Source of the DNA: Shinisaurus crocodilurus
Lineage: Eukaryota; Chordata; Lepidosauria; Squamata; Shinisauridae
NCBI GenBank assembly: GCA_021292165.1
Contig: CM037879.1
Coordinates: 264,983,160-265,047,159, forward strand
Reading direction: 5' to 3'
Length of the DNA stretch: 64,000 nucleotides
Each line of letters begins with the position of its first letter. The stretch's first letter is position 1. Positions 9,789 through 21,816 of this stretch are shown here, piece after piece. The position numbers and the translations under genes are program-made. The notes under the pieces were generated by a model, which was given only the letters and a program-made list of their open reading frames with translations, was not told the origin of the DNA and made no database searches.

Positions 9789-10695
9789 TTGAGGATGTGC
9801 ACGGCAGGGCTGTGTATACTCTGCAGTTGTATGCACCGTAGTGCTCAGGCGTGGGGCTCCCTGCTAACCTCGCACTGTACCATAGCAGTCAATACTATAG
9901 GGCTGCTATGGGAAGCTGCTTACATATGCTCAGAACTCAGCAGTTACGCACCATTGCAGGATGGGTGGGTTGAATTTCCCCAGTTGTTTGTCTCTCCCAT
10001 ATATTGCATATTTTGCTTCAGCTAATCATGTGGCGAGGCAGTTATATCTCTAGCTGGCACTGAAATTCTGTTCCCCACAACTGCTTGGAACTGTGCTCTA
10101 CCCCACCCCCCCACCCCCATCTTCCCATGCATGTGTCGGGTGCTGAGCTGGATAGAAATCATTTCAAAAATAAAAGATACCTTTCTAGCCTCTTGAAAGT
10201 GTTTGGGCAATGCCTGTGGGAGTTCTCAGAAGCAAGGGCTGAATCTTCCCACTCTCCGAACCTATGAGCTGACCTGATGGGGCTCCACTAAGAACTTCTT
10301 AGGTTCTTAGCTGCCATTAGGTTTATGCTTCTCCAAAGTGTCCGGTGCTCCTGACTGTCCTATTGTGATGGCCAGGGAAAGAGCAGGGACTGGGGGAGGG
10401 GGGTTGTTGCAGCCATTGACAGGGGGACCAACCACAGGGCACTTTGCCAGCCCCCCCCCTTTTAACCTGGAGCTGGCTCTGCAACCAGGGCACGTATCTG
10501 ATACAGGGAAGCTAGTTGGAAGAGCAGGACAATGGTGTTGACAACATTCTGGAGCTGGAGGGCCTCCTAAAAGTGGTTCAGGTGTAAAAAGGCTGGGTTA
10601 TAAGTCCCATAATTGAAACAAGAGCCCGATAGTGCATCTACACGCTGGCATGTGTGGAAGCCTTACATGGGAAGGGATTGTTCTTTGTTTTGCAG
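9789..10695. other. HIPK2 intron, no gene or clear repeat
   Basis: There are short C- and G-runs near 10103 and 10452, and short open frames without splice context. The stretch ends in a polypyrimidine tract and TTTTGCAG acceptor before the HIPK2 exon. Confidence 0.45.
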
Positions 10696-10943
10696 CCCCC
10701 TGTCTAAGCAAAGAAAAAACGTCATCAGCTGTGTGACCGTGCATGATTCCCCCTACTCCGATTCCTCTGGCAACAACAGTCCCTATGCAGTGCAGCACCG
10801 TGGAAACAACAATAACGGAAACGGCTATGATACGAAGGGAGCACCAGAAACTCATTGCAGTGGCAATCCCCGGACGATCATTGTGCCGCCGCTGAAAACC
10901 CAGGCCAGCGAGGTGTTAGTAGAATGTGATAGCTTGGTACCAG
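10696..10943 (+). CDS. HIPK2: HIPK2 exon (third from last), partial gene
   Basis: The 248-nt exon is preceded by TTCTTTGTTTTGCAG and followed by the donor GTATGT. It begins with the last base of a split serine codon and ends with the first base of the next codon. The peptide includes [20 protein letters not shown] and ends near [20 protein letters not shown], which I recognise as nearly identical to human HIPK2. HIPK2 is a nuclear serine/threonine kinase of the DYRK/HIPK group. It phosphorylates p53 at Ser46, CtBP and homeodomain factors, and localises to nuclear bodies. The kinase domain is encoded upstream, outside the window. This part precedes the C-terminal autoinhibitory region. Variation is confined to the N/G-rich stretch. 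At least 10.7 kb of intron lies upstream. Confidence 0.96.
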
Positions 10944-11001
10944 GTATGTTTGTTGTGACATCCCTCAGAGGAAGAGGAAGGCTGAAACAAACACCCTAGA
11001 A

Positions 11002-11124
11002 CAGCCTTCCTCAACCTGGCGCCTTCCAGCTGTGTTGCATTGCAACTCCCAGCATGCCCCAGCCAGCCATACTGCTGGGAGTTGTAATACAGCACGGCTG
11101 GAGGGCGCCAGGTTGGGGAAGGCC
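11002..11124. mobile_element. hAT-type palindromic MITE in a HIPK2 intron
   Basis: CAGCCTTCCTCAACCTGGCG on the left mirrors CGCCAGGTTGGGGAAGGC on the right around CTCCCAGCATGCCCCAGCC. Flanks ACCCTAGA (10994-11001) and CTCCTAGA (11124-11131) look like a diverged 8-bp duplication. The insertion is about 60 bp beyond the upstream exon. Confidence 0.75.
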
Positions 11125-11714
11125 TCCTAGAGGAATCTTTTCATTCCGAAATGTGTCTTGCTCTCCACCACCGAGCCCCCTGCTCGGCCACTGTCAGCAG
11201 GCCTGCTGCATCTTGTGCTTGTTAAACAGAAGCATTCCAGTGCGTACAGATCACCAGGCTTTACGTGGGTGTCCCTAGTAGTCCCCAGCAGACTCCGCCA
11301 CACACATCCTGCCATTCACACAGAGTCAGCTGCTAGGACAACTAGGCCTCACTTTAAAAATGAAAAGAAAGGAAGCTCTCCCAAAGGTGGGCAAGGAGGA
11401 ACTCCCGCAGAGTCCCACATGCCAGGAGTTCTATAAGCAATGTTCTTCACTGTTGGGAGGGGGGGGGAACCTTGGCTCTAGGCCACTTACTCATAATGGG
11501 TTAAATATGAATAAAGCACATATAACTTGAACCACTTGCTCCTAGAATGAGGATGTTGAATCTCCGCTCCATGGGCCAAATCCAGCCCATCTGGGGTCCC
11601 AGTCCGGCCCTCCAGGTGGCCACGCTGAGAGGGGTTCAACACCCCTGCCCTGAAGCATCTGATGATGGTTGCACATCAATTAAATCATACATCTTATTTT
11701 CTTTCCCCTCCTAG
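11125..11714. other. HIPK2 intron
   Basis: About 11559-11655 (CCATGGGCCAAATCCAGCCC ... CACCCCTGCCC) has the look of another hAT-type MITE but without readable duplications. The stretch ends in a T/C-rich tract and CTCCTAG acceptor. Confidence 0.45.
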
Positions 11715-11875
11715 TCACCACCAGTCACCACTCATCCTCCTATAAGTCGAAGTCCTCCAGCATCGTGACCTCCACCAGCGGTCACTCTTCAGGGAGCTCG
11801 TCTGGAGCCATCGCCTACAGGCAGCAGCGGCCAGGACCACATTTCCAGCAGCAGCAGCCTCTTAATCTCAGCCAG
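11715..11875 (+). CDS. HIPK2: HIPK2 exon (second from last)
   Basis: The 161-nt exon lies between acceptor CCCTCCTAG and donor GTAAGT. It takes two bases of the split valine codon and then encodes 53 whole codons: a serine-rich stretch ([24 protein letters not shown]) followed by [20 protein letters not shown]. This matches the Ser- and Gln-rich C-terminal part of HIPK2, within the region known to restrain kinase activity and bind partners. The exon closes exactly in phase 0 for the final exon. Two positions appear to differ from human (T for N after the first valine, I for N in the SSS-VTS run), both conservative for such a disordered segment. Confidence 0.96.
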
Positions 11876-11940
11876 GTAAGTCAAGGTGTGGGGGGGTGGC
11901 TGTAGGCAGAAGGCGCTGCAAGAACTTGCAGTAACTGCCA

Positions 11941-12065
11941 AACATAGGAACATAGAAAGCTGCCCTAGATATCATATCGGACTGTTTGTTCATCCATCCC
12001 AGTATTGTCTACTATGACTGGTAGCAGAATCTCAGGCAGAGGTCTTTGCTGTCACCTGTGGCTTG
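11941..12065 (-). mobile_element. Antisense tail of the tRNA-Ala-derived SINE
   Basis: AACATAGGAACATAGAAAGC at the start and the following GCAGAATCTCAGGCAGAGGT block are the reverse complement of the 3' half of the SINEs at 35693 and 51153 (CTGACTCAGAGCAGCTTCCTA and CTGCCTGAAACCCTGG). The promoter half is missing. Confidence 0.6.
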
Positions 12066-12307
12066 GTCACGTTTATTTAAAAAGAAAAAAGGAGATGCCT
12101 GGAACTGTGCTTTACAAAATGCAAGAGGACAGGTCCCTGCCCCAAGAAACTTACAATCTAAAATTCTACATAGGGGAAGCAACAGAGGGATGGGAGACAG
12201 AGTAAACCGGGCAAGAATATGCATGTATTTCAGTTACATGTATTTAGCCTTAATTACAGTATAGGCTAAAAGCAATGTGAATTATTTTTTTTTAGATTCA
12301 CCACCTT

Positions 12308-12340
12308 CAAAATACACACACACACACACACACACACACT
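12308..12340 (+). repeat. (AC)n microsatellite in HIPK2 intron
   Basis: An uninterrupted run of AC dinucleotides lies about 130 bp upstream of the last coding exon. Confidence 0.93.
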
Positions 12341-12474
12341 TTGGACAGGGACAGAAAAGATGTTGAGAGTTAAGCATCCGAGCGTACTGTAATGCAGATC
12401 TCTGTGATCACCCAAGGGGGCAAAGGGTGAAAATGCAACCTCACCGTCGTGTTCTTGGTGTTCCTTTTGAACAG

Positions 12475-12939
12475 GCCCAGCAGCACATCACAACGGATCG
12501 CGCAGGGAGTCACCGGCGGCAGCAAGCCTACATCACTCCAACAATTGCTCAGGCGCCCTACTCCTTCCCACACAACAGCCCCGGCCACGGCACGGTCCAC
12601 CCTCACCTGGCTGCGGCCGCCGCCGCCCACCTCCCCACTCAGCCTCATCTCTACACGTACACTGCGCCTGCTGCTCTGGGTTCCACGGGCACCGTGGCCC
12701 ATCTGGTGGCCTCCCAAGGTTCAGCTCGTCACGCCGTACAGCACACCACGTACCCAGCCAGCATCGTCCACCAAGTCCCCGTCAGCATGGGCCCCCGCGT
12801 CCTTCCGTCACCCACGATCCACCCGAGTCAGTATCAGGCTCAGTTTGCCCACCAGACCTATATCAGTGCGTCTCCAGCCTCAGTCTACACTGGATACCCC
12901 CTGAGTCCCACTAAAGTCAACCAGTATCCTTACATCTAA
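12475..12939 (+). CDS. HIPK2: HIPK2 last coding exon, C-terminus and stop
   Basis: The acceptor is CCTTTTGAACAG. The exon gives 154 codons plus stop. It starts [19 protein letters not shown], runs through an alanine stretch ([20 protein letters not shown]), [17 protein letters not shown] and [20 protein letters not shown], and ends [13 protein letters not shown]. The final residues and the [11 protein letters not shown] motif separate HIPK2 from HIPK1, whose end differs. This Tyr/His-rich tail belongs to the C-terminal autoinhibitory region, which is removed by caspases or relieved by ubiquitination in the mammalian protein. The alanine run has six or seven residues, slightly shorter than I recall for human, as expected for a slippage-prone GCN repeat. 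The longest plus-strand frame starts upstream at 12427 inside the intron; the real exon begins at 12475. Confidence 0.97.
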   Translation, partial: AQQHITTDRAGSHRRQQAYITPTIAQAPYSFPHNSPGHGTVHPHLAAAAAAHLPTQPHLYTYTAPAALGSTGTVAHLVASQGSARHAVQHTTYPASIVHQVPVSMGPRVLPSPTIHPSQYQAQFAHQTYISASPASVYTGYPLSPTKVNQYPYI

Positions 12940-14140
12940 ACACTGGAATGAAAAATAAATAAAAATGACACGGCACACACGGAGGGGAACGAGGCTGCTT
13001 TTATACTGAAGAACGTTTCAGGCAAATGAACAATGCAATGGGAGGCTCAAACAAAACTTGAACAAAGGAGACTTTGAGGAAGAAATGAGAGAGAAGCGAT
13101 CCCAGTCCTACACTTTTTATTTAAAAAAAAAAAAGATATGAAAAAAAGAATAAAAAGAATGAAAAACAAACGTACAAAAAAACATTCTGCACCAAACCAC
13201 ATAGTGGGCGAAGCAAAAGGACCATAGTTGTCTGGTCCTGTTTTTAGATAACTTCACCAATAGACTTTTACAGATTATTTTCATCTGATTACAGGAGACT
13301 ACATTTAGGAATTTGCTGTTCAAACCTCCTAATACAAAGTTTCATAGGTGTTTGGGTATATTTTTTTTAATTAAACCAAGATGCATACAAATTAGGGATT
13401 TATCCAGAATTTCAAAAGGGTTATCGCTTTGTCATTGCATTGGTTGCTGTAACCCAAAATAAAAAAAAAACCCAATAAAAAGTGTGATGTGTTTTCTGTT
13501 GGGAGGATCAACAGAGGAACAAGCAAAGGATGAGGGATGTTTTGGATTTTTCCAGCTCTCTCAGTCTCAGGCTTGGCAGCACTGGTAGGTTGGAAAAACA
13601 TACAATAAGCAGAAAACACTATCTGGTGGAATTGGGGGCACTGGGGATATTTGTTCTTACTCTGAACACCCTGGATAAATCCCTGAGAAATGTTATTCTT
13701 AAAAGAAAAGTCTTTAATAATGAACAATAGAATCTCATCTTCCTTACTTGGAAATACTTTTCTTTCTTTCTTTGGATAACCCCTCACCTTTGGCAGTCCA
13801 ATCCTAACATTTCCTGCTCCAGCAGATAAATGCATATGATGGGCTGTGCTGATAGCTAATTCATCACAGCGTCACAAAGCATGACATCATGCTAACATCA
13901 CAGTGACATTGCACCAGTGTCACGAGCAGGTACACAATCCCAAATGTTTAGGATTGGCCTGTTAGTGTAGGAGTAGAGGTTCTAGCTGGCCCTTGGTAGA
14001 ATGTAGCACTATACCAGACATCCACCCTTTTTTCTACTTTGTGTTAAACTCCAATGATACCAATAGACTATTCCTCAATGTGATTGCACAAAAAAGTGAT
14101 ATAACATAGGCATGTAACAAATGTGATTGTCCAGGTATCT

Positions 14141-14162
14141 GTGTGTGTGTGTGTGTGTGTGA
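14141..14162 (+). repeat. (TG)n microsatellite in HIPK2 3' UTR
   Basis: A short pure TG run is followed by degenerate TGTGCGCATG repeats. Confidence 0.9.
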
Positions 14163-16112
14163 GCGTGTGCGCATGTGCGCGCTGATGCTGCCTTCTCTTG
14201 TGGTGTGGTCCTCAGCACAGCCATTACAAACTGTCACAGTCTTAGTTTTACATCATTCCCTTGTAGTGCCTTACCAAACTACAGTTGCGGTTTTAAGGGT
14301 TTACTTCCACTGGTACTCCTAGAAACTGACTGAGGCTGGTTGGAATTTAATCTCAGCTCTTTTTCTTCTTTTTAGCGTTCTTTATTGTTGCTTTCCTTCT
14401 TCTAGACCTTTTATTTTTATGTTGTCTTTCTTGGGTAAGTTGCAAGGGTCAAGGGAGGGCCTGTGGGAATTTGGCTGGAATGTAAAAAAATAAAATAAAA
14501 TAAAAAATGGGTGGGCCTAGGCAAGGTTTTATGGGAACTGGAATGACTGGACTGGTTGATAGGCCCTAAAGCAGCTTTCCAAGTGATTCAATTTTGTTGA
14601 TGGGGTTATTGATTGAATTTCCTATCCGGATGCTTAGCTTCCTCCATAATTCTTTGCAGTTTAGTATTCTTACTAAAGTATAAGCAGAAAAGGTGGCTCC
14701 TAGGCTTGCTTTGGATCAGAAATACGTAGTACCTCATGTTAAATTGCTATGTCTGAACCAGGATGTGGGGGTGGGAGGGGGAGATGATTACCTGGGAAGG
14801 ACTCTATATTTTCACTTGAATGCTTTCAGTGGGAAAAGAAATATGAGAATGAGAGGAATTCTTTCTAGAGCATCAGACTCAGGTTTGCTCCAGAAGATAT
14901 TTTTCTGGAGAAGCGATTGCACTGGCACCTGAGCAGGTTGGGCAGTTGAATAAGTCCCCGGCACTACCTTGGGCTGGGCTATGCTGTCTTTGTAGGAGGC
15001 CGAAGCTCAATTCCCAGCAATAGGGGGTTTGATCACTTCTAGGTGGTTTGTGCTGAAGCTCCATTGTCTGTGAAATCCCGGAGCTAGACCTGACTTGGAA
15101 ACACCATGATGCTAGCCATCATGGTTTAGAATCTAAACTTTAAATGGTGTTTTCTTCACTTACTCCCACCTCATTCTTACTGTGGTTTAAAAAAATCTGT
15201 GGTCAGATTTGCAGGCTGGATTCTGTATCCTCAGCTCCAAATAGTCTGAACTACCTTGTTGTTGTAGGTTAAAAAAAAAAAAAAAAGGTTTCCAAAGAGA
15301 AGCTTTTATACATTGAAAAAAGTAAAAGGGTTGAGGGAAATTTTACTGCTACACCAATGCAAGTGGGTGTTTCTGCTGTGTCAGTGCTTAATGTTTCCCC
15401 CCCCCTGTGGAGATTTACTGTACTTGTATTGGTGGTCTGAGACACGGAATGAAGCAGAATGGTATGCCAGCATAGCATCTCAGTACCACTACAGCTGTAT
15501 TTGTGACTTCAGAAAAGGAGTGTTTAGGCAATATGGTAAGATGATGGGATAAGGCAGGTCAATTAGCTGAGAGAAGAGGGAGGGGTCCCAGGGATGGTTA
15601 AAGCGAAAAGGTTTCTCAAGAGGTAAGTTGGCAAGAAAGACAAGCACAGTTGTAAGATCTGGAAACTGGCATGCATGCTTCGCCTGGAGGAAAGAAGGGC
15701 TCTCATCATGAATACTTTGTTGGACACAAGTTACTCTTCTGTGGCAAACCCTCAAATAAACCCTCTCTTTTTGCCATTTTCAAACTGAGTGCCATTTTAT
15801 TTTATTTTTCTCCCCCTAAGCATAGTAATACAAATACCAGCCTGATCTTTCATTGGTTCATGCACCTTACATCTTCCTGTTCTGAAGAAAACCCTTTCCA
15901 GTAGCTATCCCATTAAAGAAATCCCCTGCTTTCTCAGTGTAATATACTGCATTCCTCTCCTGTCCCATCACATTTGGAATGGACGCTTCGTGCTGCTTGT
16001 GTCATTGAGAGGAAGGATATTGTTTTGTTGTTGTTATATTATTGTTATTAATTTTAATGTTATGATTATATTTTACTCTTTGTTTTAATTGCACATGCAT
16101 TCCTGCATCTTT

Positions 16113-16113
<1 letters not shown>

Positions 16114-16155
<42 letters not shown>

Positions 16156-16203
16156 CATCATCATCATCATCATCATTATCATCATCATCATCATCATCAT
16201 CAT
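16114..16203 (+). repeat. (ATT)n-(ATC)n compound microsatellite
   Basis: About 40 bp of ATT triplets passes directly into about 50 bp of ATC triplets, inside the inferred HIPK2 3' UTR. Confidence 0.95.
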
Positions 16204-17929
16204 ATCCTCTTAATAGGGTATTGGTTGTTAATTAAGTAGGTTTTCCCCCCTGTGTCAGTGACATCAGAACACTTGTCATACATGTAGGTTTTGCAGGGAA
16301 AGGGAGACGCAGGGACACTCTGGTTGAGAGAGGAACCAAGGGAGGAACCAAGGTGTAGATCCACTTGAGATATAATAGGAAATCATGGTTTCCTGCTATG
16401 TGAATGAGCTGTGGTGAGCCTCAGGCTCAGACGCTCCCCACTATGCTCCACTCTTTCACAAGACCAAGGAGGGTATCAGAAGCATTTACTTCTGGTTTTA
16501 AACTATCCACAATTCCCTGTGATGCCAAAACCCAGGAAACCGTGAATTGTTCACTATGGTTAGTAAGAACAAGCCAGGATCTGAAACTATGGTTTGACCC
16601 TAGCTCGTTCTCGCTAACCACAGTTCAAACGAACCACAGTTCCCCAGGTTTAAACATTATGGGGCTCTCTGGTTACTTTAAAACCAGAAACAGATGCTTC
16701 CCGTCTCCTGGTGTGCGAAAGAGCTTCATAGGGGGAGGAGAAGTATGTGAGCCCAAAGCTTGTTATGGCTTGTTCACATAGGAGGAAATCATGGCTTATT
16801 ATTAGATCTGAACTGTGCCATATTATGGCTATTATACAATGGCATAACATCACAGTTTCTGGATACCTTCACATGGTATCTTCACATTTACAGAAGTGTG
16901 CTTTTTTAGGCACAAACCAAACAACTACTGGCTTCAGAACTGGATTCAAGAAGGATACTGGGATCATGGAGGCACTTTGATCTTGCATTGTAAGAGCTGA
17001 CGTCTGATGAATTGCTGTGGGATCAAAATAACTTAATAGGCCAAAACCACACCCCTTTATTACAGGGTTGAAGGTGTCTTGTAATAAACTAGTTAAGTTT
17101 CCCACTTTAAAACCCCAGTGGCGGGTGGGAGGGAGGTTTTGTCATCTGAGATCAATGACATTTATGGAGCCAGCTAAAGAGAAGTCATGATCCAATGACT
17201 TGAGCTGTTAGCTAGTTAAAAACTGAAGAACTCCAGATGTTAGTATAAGACAGATGTTAGTATAAGACACGGTCTGGTCTGTCCTTTAATGTTGCTCAAG
17301 ATTAAAAGCTTAATTGTATGACCAAAATGGTTTGCATTTTCTCCTTCCCAAAGTATTTTTCTTCCTTAGAATTAATACTTACAAATACTTTTGCTAGTTG
17401 TACAAAACAGTGGTATTTGTTTTTAAGTAAAAAGTCCTCCACCCTATTCTCATTTTTAACTACAAAACTGAGAGTGTTGATTGTCTTCTACAGGATGTTA
17501 TCTGGCAGAGCATGTTGTTTAGGTGCAGCATTTTGGTATATTTGATGGATTAATATTTATTGGTCTACCAGGAATGTATGTGATTGGCTGATTTGTGGCA
17601 AGAAAGGAACAAAGAGCTGGTTTTAGTTATGCATTCTGAAATGTTTTGTTTATATATTTTATCTTTTTATATGCGCACACAGACCCCTCTGCCGTTTTTG
17701 GTATGGAATGATTCCAATAATATAGGAACAGGAGACTTAAGGGCTTTCAATGTGGAGGTGACAAAATGCATAGATAGTGCAGGAGCGGTTTCCCCACCAT
17801 CTAGCTGGGTAGGAAAAAGAACTATACTCTGACAGCATGGTCAGAGGGTGGATTAGTTACAGAGGCGAGAGTGAGGAGAGGAGGTAGCTAAATAAAGTAT
17901 CCAGAGAGGAAATTTACATTTGCTATACC

Positions 17930-18066
17930 AGTGGTGGGGAATGTTTGCCCCACTAGGTGTAGGTGGACTGCAGTTCCCATCAGCCCTAGCCAGCATAGTC
18001 AGTGGTGAGGAATGATGGGAGTTGCAGTCCAACAACTTCTGGAGGGCCACACGTTCCCCACCCCTG
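17930..18066. mobile_element. hAT-type palindromic MITE in 3' UTR
   Basis: GTGGGGAATGTTTGCCCCAC and GTTCCCCACCCCTG flank an inverted core that includes CTGCAGTTCCCATCAGCCC and ATGATGGGAGTTGCAGTCC. Confidence 0.65.
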
Positions 18067-18215
18067 TGCTATACCAACAGGAGAATTGTGAATTTCTTCG
18101 AGAGAAGGAGATGCCAAGTACTGTTTTCCTGAATATACTAAACCACTGCAATGATTTTTAGACACAAAGGAGTGAAGACCGTTCTTAATATTGGGGGAGA
18201 AGGGAAGTGCCTAGC

Positions 18216-18350
18216 ACATCTTTCCCCAACCTGGCACCCTCCATATGTTTTTGACAACTCCCATCAGCCCCAGCCAGCATGTATCTAGTGGTCAGGGGTG
18301 ATGGGAGTTGTAGCCCAAAACATCTGGAGGGCACCCACCTGGGGAAGGCG
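18216..18350. mobile_element. hAT-type palindromic MITE in 3' UTR
   Basis: TTTCCCCAACCTGGCACCCT on the left is mirrored by GGAGGGCACCCACCTGGGGA on the right, with ACTCCCATCAGCCCC and GGTGATGGGAGTTGTAG between. Confidence 0.7.
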
Positions 18351-18392
18351 GCACTACATTAATCCCTCTCTGATGTACTGCAATGTTAAGAA

Positions 18393-18718
18393 GACTGAGG
18401 GCCATATCCAACCTTCACATGCACCAGCGGGACCCACCACTAGCTAGCACTTCCTAAAGCACTGTTCTGGGCTGGGGCATGCAGGAAGTTGTAGGCCAAA
18501 AACATCTGGGGACCCAAGGTTGGAGAACACTGTCCTAAAGCAACCAGAAACGAGCCGAAATGTTAGTTTCCAAAACAGGTCAGCGGACTCACAGAAGGGA
18601 ACTCTGCTGACAAGTCCTGTTCCTGAAACTAGCACTAGCTTCCTGTTGTGCTGACGGTGGGTCCCACTGGTGCATCATAATCAGCAGAGGCAAACGGGCA
18701 GCATTGGATACTGCCCAG
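18393..18718. mobile_element. MITE with inverted ends, carrying a nested MITE fragment
   Basis: The ends GGGCCATATCCAACC and GCATTGGATACTGCCC are inverted repeats, and GCACCAGCGGGACCCACC is echoed by GGTGGGTCCCACTGGTGC. About 18461-18535 is an inserted half of the CAGTGTTCTCCAACC palindrome family (see 8506-8611). Confidence 0.6.
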
Positions 18719-18770
18719 AAAACACTGGGAATTAAATAAGAGTGATTGGTCTAACGAGTGATTTCTCTAA

Positions 18771-18905
18771 TGCAGCCTTCCACAACCTGATGCCCTCCAG
18801 ATGCATTGGATGACAACTGCTATCATCCCTGACCACTGGTTATTTACTAGCTGGGGATGATTGGCATTGTAGTCAAACACATATGAAGAGTGCTAGGTTA
18901 AGGAA
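18771..18905. mobile_element. hAT-type palindromic MITE, diverged
   Basis: GCAGCCTTCCACAACCTGATG on the left pairs with AGGTTAAGGAAGGCTG on the right, around a degenerate CATCCCTGACCA core. Confidence 0.62.
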
Positions 18906-19049
18906 GGCTGAATTTGGGGTGGGGAAAATGATATTGCTATGTTTGGGGACATGACCTTTGGAGTTCTTTGTGAATTTATGGTAAAAGCTGCTTAAAATCT
19001 GAGAAAGGATGTGATAGATGCGGTAGTGTGTACCAACAAGGAAATGAAG

Positions 19050-19142
19050 GCTGCAATCCTGTGCGTACTTACCTAGGGAATAAATCCTATTGAACTTAGT
19101 CTGGCTTTCTGTCTAGGTTGACATCTACAGGATTGCACTGTT
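19050..19142. mobile_element. Short MITE ('GCAATCCT...CTTACCTGGGA' family)
   Basis: GCAATCCTGTGCGTACTTAC on the left is opposed by ACAGGATTGCAC on the right, with TATTGAACTTAGTCTGGC between. Copies with the same plan occur at 23030-23130, 30530-30612 and 32922-33015. Confidence 0.6.
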
Positions 19143-19384
19143 TGCTGCAGCATTTTTGAGAAGGAATGATTTAGTGTGGCATTCTTTGGAAGGCAGCAGC
19201 CTATAAAATTCAATAGACTGTTGCCCACAAAAGTGCATGTTGTTGTGATGTTAGCACAGTGAAATACTAAGCCCTTTCACCAGAGCAGTTTCCTTATGTA
19301 GGAAGGAGATAGAGATCATTAGACACACCTTTTTATTTTTATTTTTTTGTGGTTCCTGACAGTTTGTACTACCAATACAATTCC

Positions 19385-19446
19385 AATGGGGCATGCTGGG
19401 AGTTGTAGGACTTTTTTCTGTCTAAACCAGCATAGGATTGCACCCT
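19385..19446. mobile_element. Half of the GTGCAATCCTATGCATG palindromic MITE
   Basis: GGGGCATGCTGGGAGTTGTA and the ending CATAGGATTGCACCCTAA match the right arm of the elements at 2277 and 46848. Confidence 0.6.
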
Positions 19447-19910
19447 AAGTTAACAAAAGTGCAATGGAAGACCTGGATATTCTCTCCCCACCCCTGCCCA
19501 CACACAGATCACCTTATCAGCTAAATGCCATGGTTTTGAAGAAGTAATTCCAGTTTCAGTGAACTTGGCCCTGCAAGACTTAATAACCCCCCCCCCCACT
19601 TTTGTGGCTCTGTCATACAACAGTCCGACAAAATAATACTGTCTCCCCTTGTTTTCTTTCATACATTTTTAAGGGAGTAGGTATATGCCTCAGAATTTGG
19701 CTGGAAAAGAAATTACAGTTTACCAAATTTGAAGGGAAATTAAAACCCATGACTTTCTTTAACCAAAGATGTTTAAAAATAAAATAAAAAAGATGAATAA
19801 ATATATAAATTAGAGTGTGTTTCGGCCCACTAAAGATTTCAGCCATCTCATGGACAATGCAATGATATGGAATGCCATTTTCCTTTGAGTCTGTCTTTCT
19901 GTTTTGTCCC

Positions 19911-19956
19911 TCTTATCATTATTCTTCAAATGTGTATTTGAAGAATAATGATAAGA
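19911..19956. repeat. Perfect hairpin, 21-bp stem and 4-nt loop
   Basis: The arms 19911-19931 and 19936-19956 are exact reverse complements separated by GTGT. In the inferred HIPK2 3' UTR it would form a stable RNA stem-loop. It has no bulges, unlike most microRNA precursors. Confidence 0.95.
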
Positions 19957-20430
19957 AGTGTGCTTGGGAGAATTCAGTCATATTCACTGCTGTTGCCCTA
20001 AACGTCAGTAGGTGTCTGGTGAAGGGGAGACAAAAGCTTGTGTTTATTTTATGGTTCTTAACTGAAATCATTAAAAAATGTATTTTATTATCCATGGCAA
20101 TTACTATAGTGTATAAATTCACTAAGCTGCCTATTAGAGCTAAGCTTCTGTAAATTCCTTTCGCTTCTGTAATATGTGACTTTCATTCCTTAGTAACCAG
20201 TGTCTACTGTCTGGGTCAGCGTCAGTACGGCACTGAAGGCTAAGTTGCAAGGTTACACAGCTGCACAAGATCTGCAGGTAAAATGCTTCACCTAGCCCCA
20301 TAAATGTGAGAATGTTCGTGCCCTAGGGATCAACCCTGGTTTCCTTGGGCAAGATCTGCCCTACAGAGGATTGACTGGAAGAAGTTCTTTTCTTCTCTGC
20401 CAATTTTGGCACTGCCCTCAAGTTGACACT

Positions 20431-20630
20431 TGATGCAGCCTTCCCTAACCTGGTGCCCTCCAGATATGTTAGATTTCATAGATCATAGAGTTGGAAGGGG
20501 CCTACAAGGCCATCGATGTTGGGGGCCACAACTCCCATAGCTCCCAGTCATCATTGGCCATGTTGGCTGGGAATTTTGGGAATTGTAGTCCAGCACATCT
20601 GGAGAGCACCAGGTTGGGGAGTGCTGACTT
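20431..20630. mobile_element. hAT-type MITE interrupted by an antisense CR1 tail fragment
   Basis: GCAGCCTTCCCTAACCTGGTG (left) and GAGCACCAGGTTGGGGAGTGC (right) are the MITE ends. Between them, TCATAGATCATAGAGTTGGA followed by AGGGGCCTACAAGG is the reverse complement of a CR1 3' terminus, so a CR1 tail landed in the MITE, or the two adjoin by deletion. Confidence 0.6.
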
Positions 20631-21792
20631 AATGCTTGGTCTGCCCCACCCCAGCCCTCATCCTAAAGGTGATGCTTTAGGCCAGTAAATTTGTATACCT
20701 ATGGACTCCCGCTGCCCATTTGAAAATCCCCCGTTCATCTCTGCAGACAACCTGTATATTGCACCATTCTGTGGGGCATACTCTGGGCCTTTCTGTGTCT
20801 GGTTTTCTTTGGTTCTTGTGAGTTATTTTGTCTTTGTGCCTGCAGTAGGAGCAACAGAACAAGGCGCTCTTGAGCCTTCCCTCCCATGCTTGCTGTGTCT
20901 TACCCAGTGCCTGTAGGAATCCTGATTGTATAAATGCCTAGTACATAAGCTACGACTTACTTGGCCCCAAAGTGTCAATCAAATTGAGCAAAGTATCCCT
21001 CATCCTACAGGACTTGTACAGCAACATAAGTTGCTGTGTCCCAGGTCATTGCTGCAATATTTTATGTGAGGCACAGCTGTATTGGTGCTGCTCTAGAACT
21101 GGGCCATGACTGATCATCAGGATACGGCCTTCCGAATAGACCGCTGTGTTCTACCATCACTTTGAATAGCTGGATTGCGTTGTAGCTTTTATTTAAGTCA
21201 TATCATTGTAAGGGTTCAGTTCATACAAGTTGGCTAGAAAACGGCTTGTTTCTGTAGATACGTAATCCCATCCTTACGTGGTTGTTGTGGTGGTGAAATA
21301 GCCACATGGGAATGCGTCTGTGTTTGCAGGATTTTTGAAGCTAGGGAAGTGAAAGGGTGATACCAGTGAATGTAAAAAAAAAATCTCTTATAGCAGAAGA
21401 AAACACATATGTAGCAAGTACATAATTTTAAGTGGGGAAATAGTAAAAGTTGTCAGGAGCCTCCAATACCTTGTTTTTTCTGAATATAGCAAATAAGAGT
21501 GAAACTCTAGTTTCTCATGTACGGGTTAGTATTGTCCTTCCAGTTTTAGCAGTGCTGCTATACCAGACTTGACATGTGCATATTAAGAAAAATAAAGTTG
21601 TATATTAATCTTTTGCTTAATGTAGTTAAACCAAGAAAGGCAATACTAAAGGCATATTTTTTTTCCAAATATATATTTTACTGCACTGATAAATATTGTA
21701 ACATCTCTAATCCTAACTCTTCAGCTGATGGGGAAGCTGCATGCCAGTCACCCAAATACTTGTGTGTGAATGGTACCTAGGGGCATCTCCTT

Positions 21793-21816
21793 CCTTCCTT
21801 CCTTCCTTCCTTCCTG
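21793..21816 (+). repeat. (TTCC)n microsatellite
   Basis: About six uninterrupted TTCC units lie in the inferred 3' UTR. A (TTTG)n run follows at about 21924-21951. Confidence 0.9.

Noticed and set aside
19911..19956. MicroRNA precursor
   Set aside because: The stem is perfectly paired with a 4-nt loop and only 21 bp long, too short and too perfect for a typical pre-miRNA.
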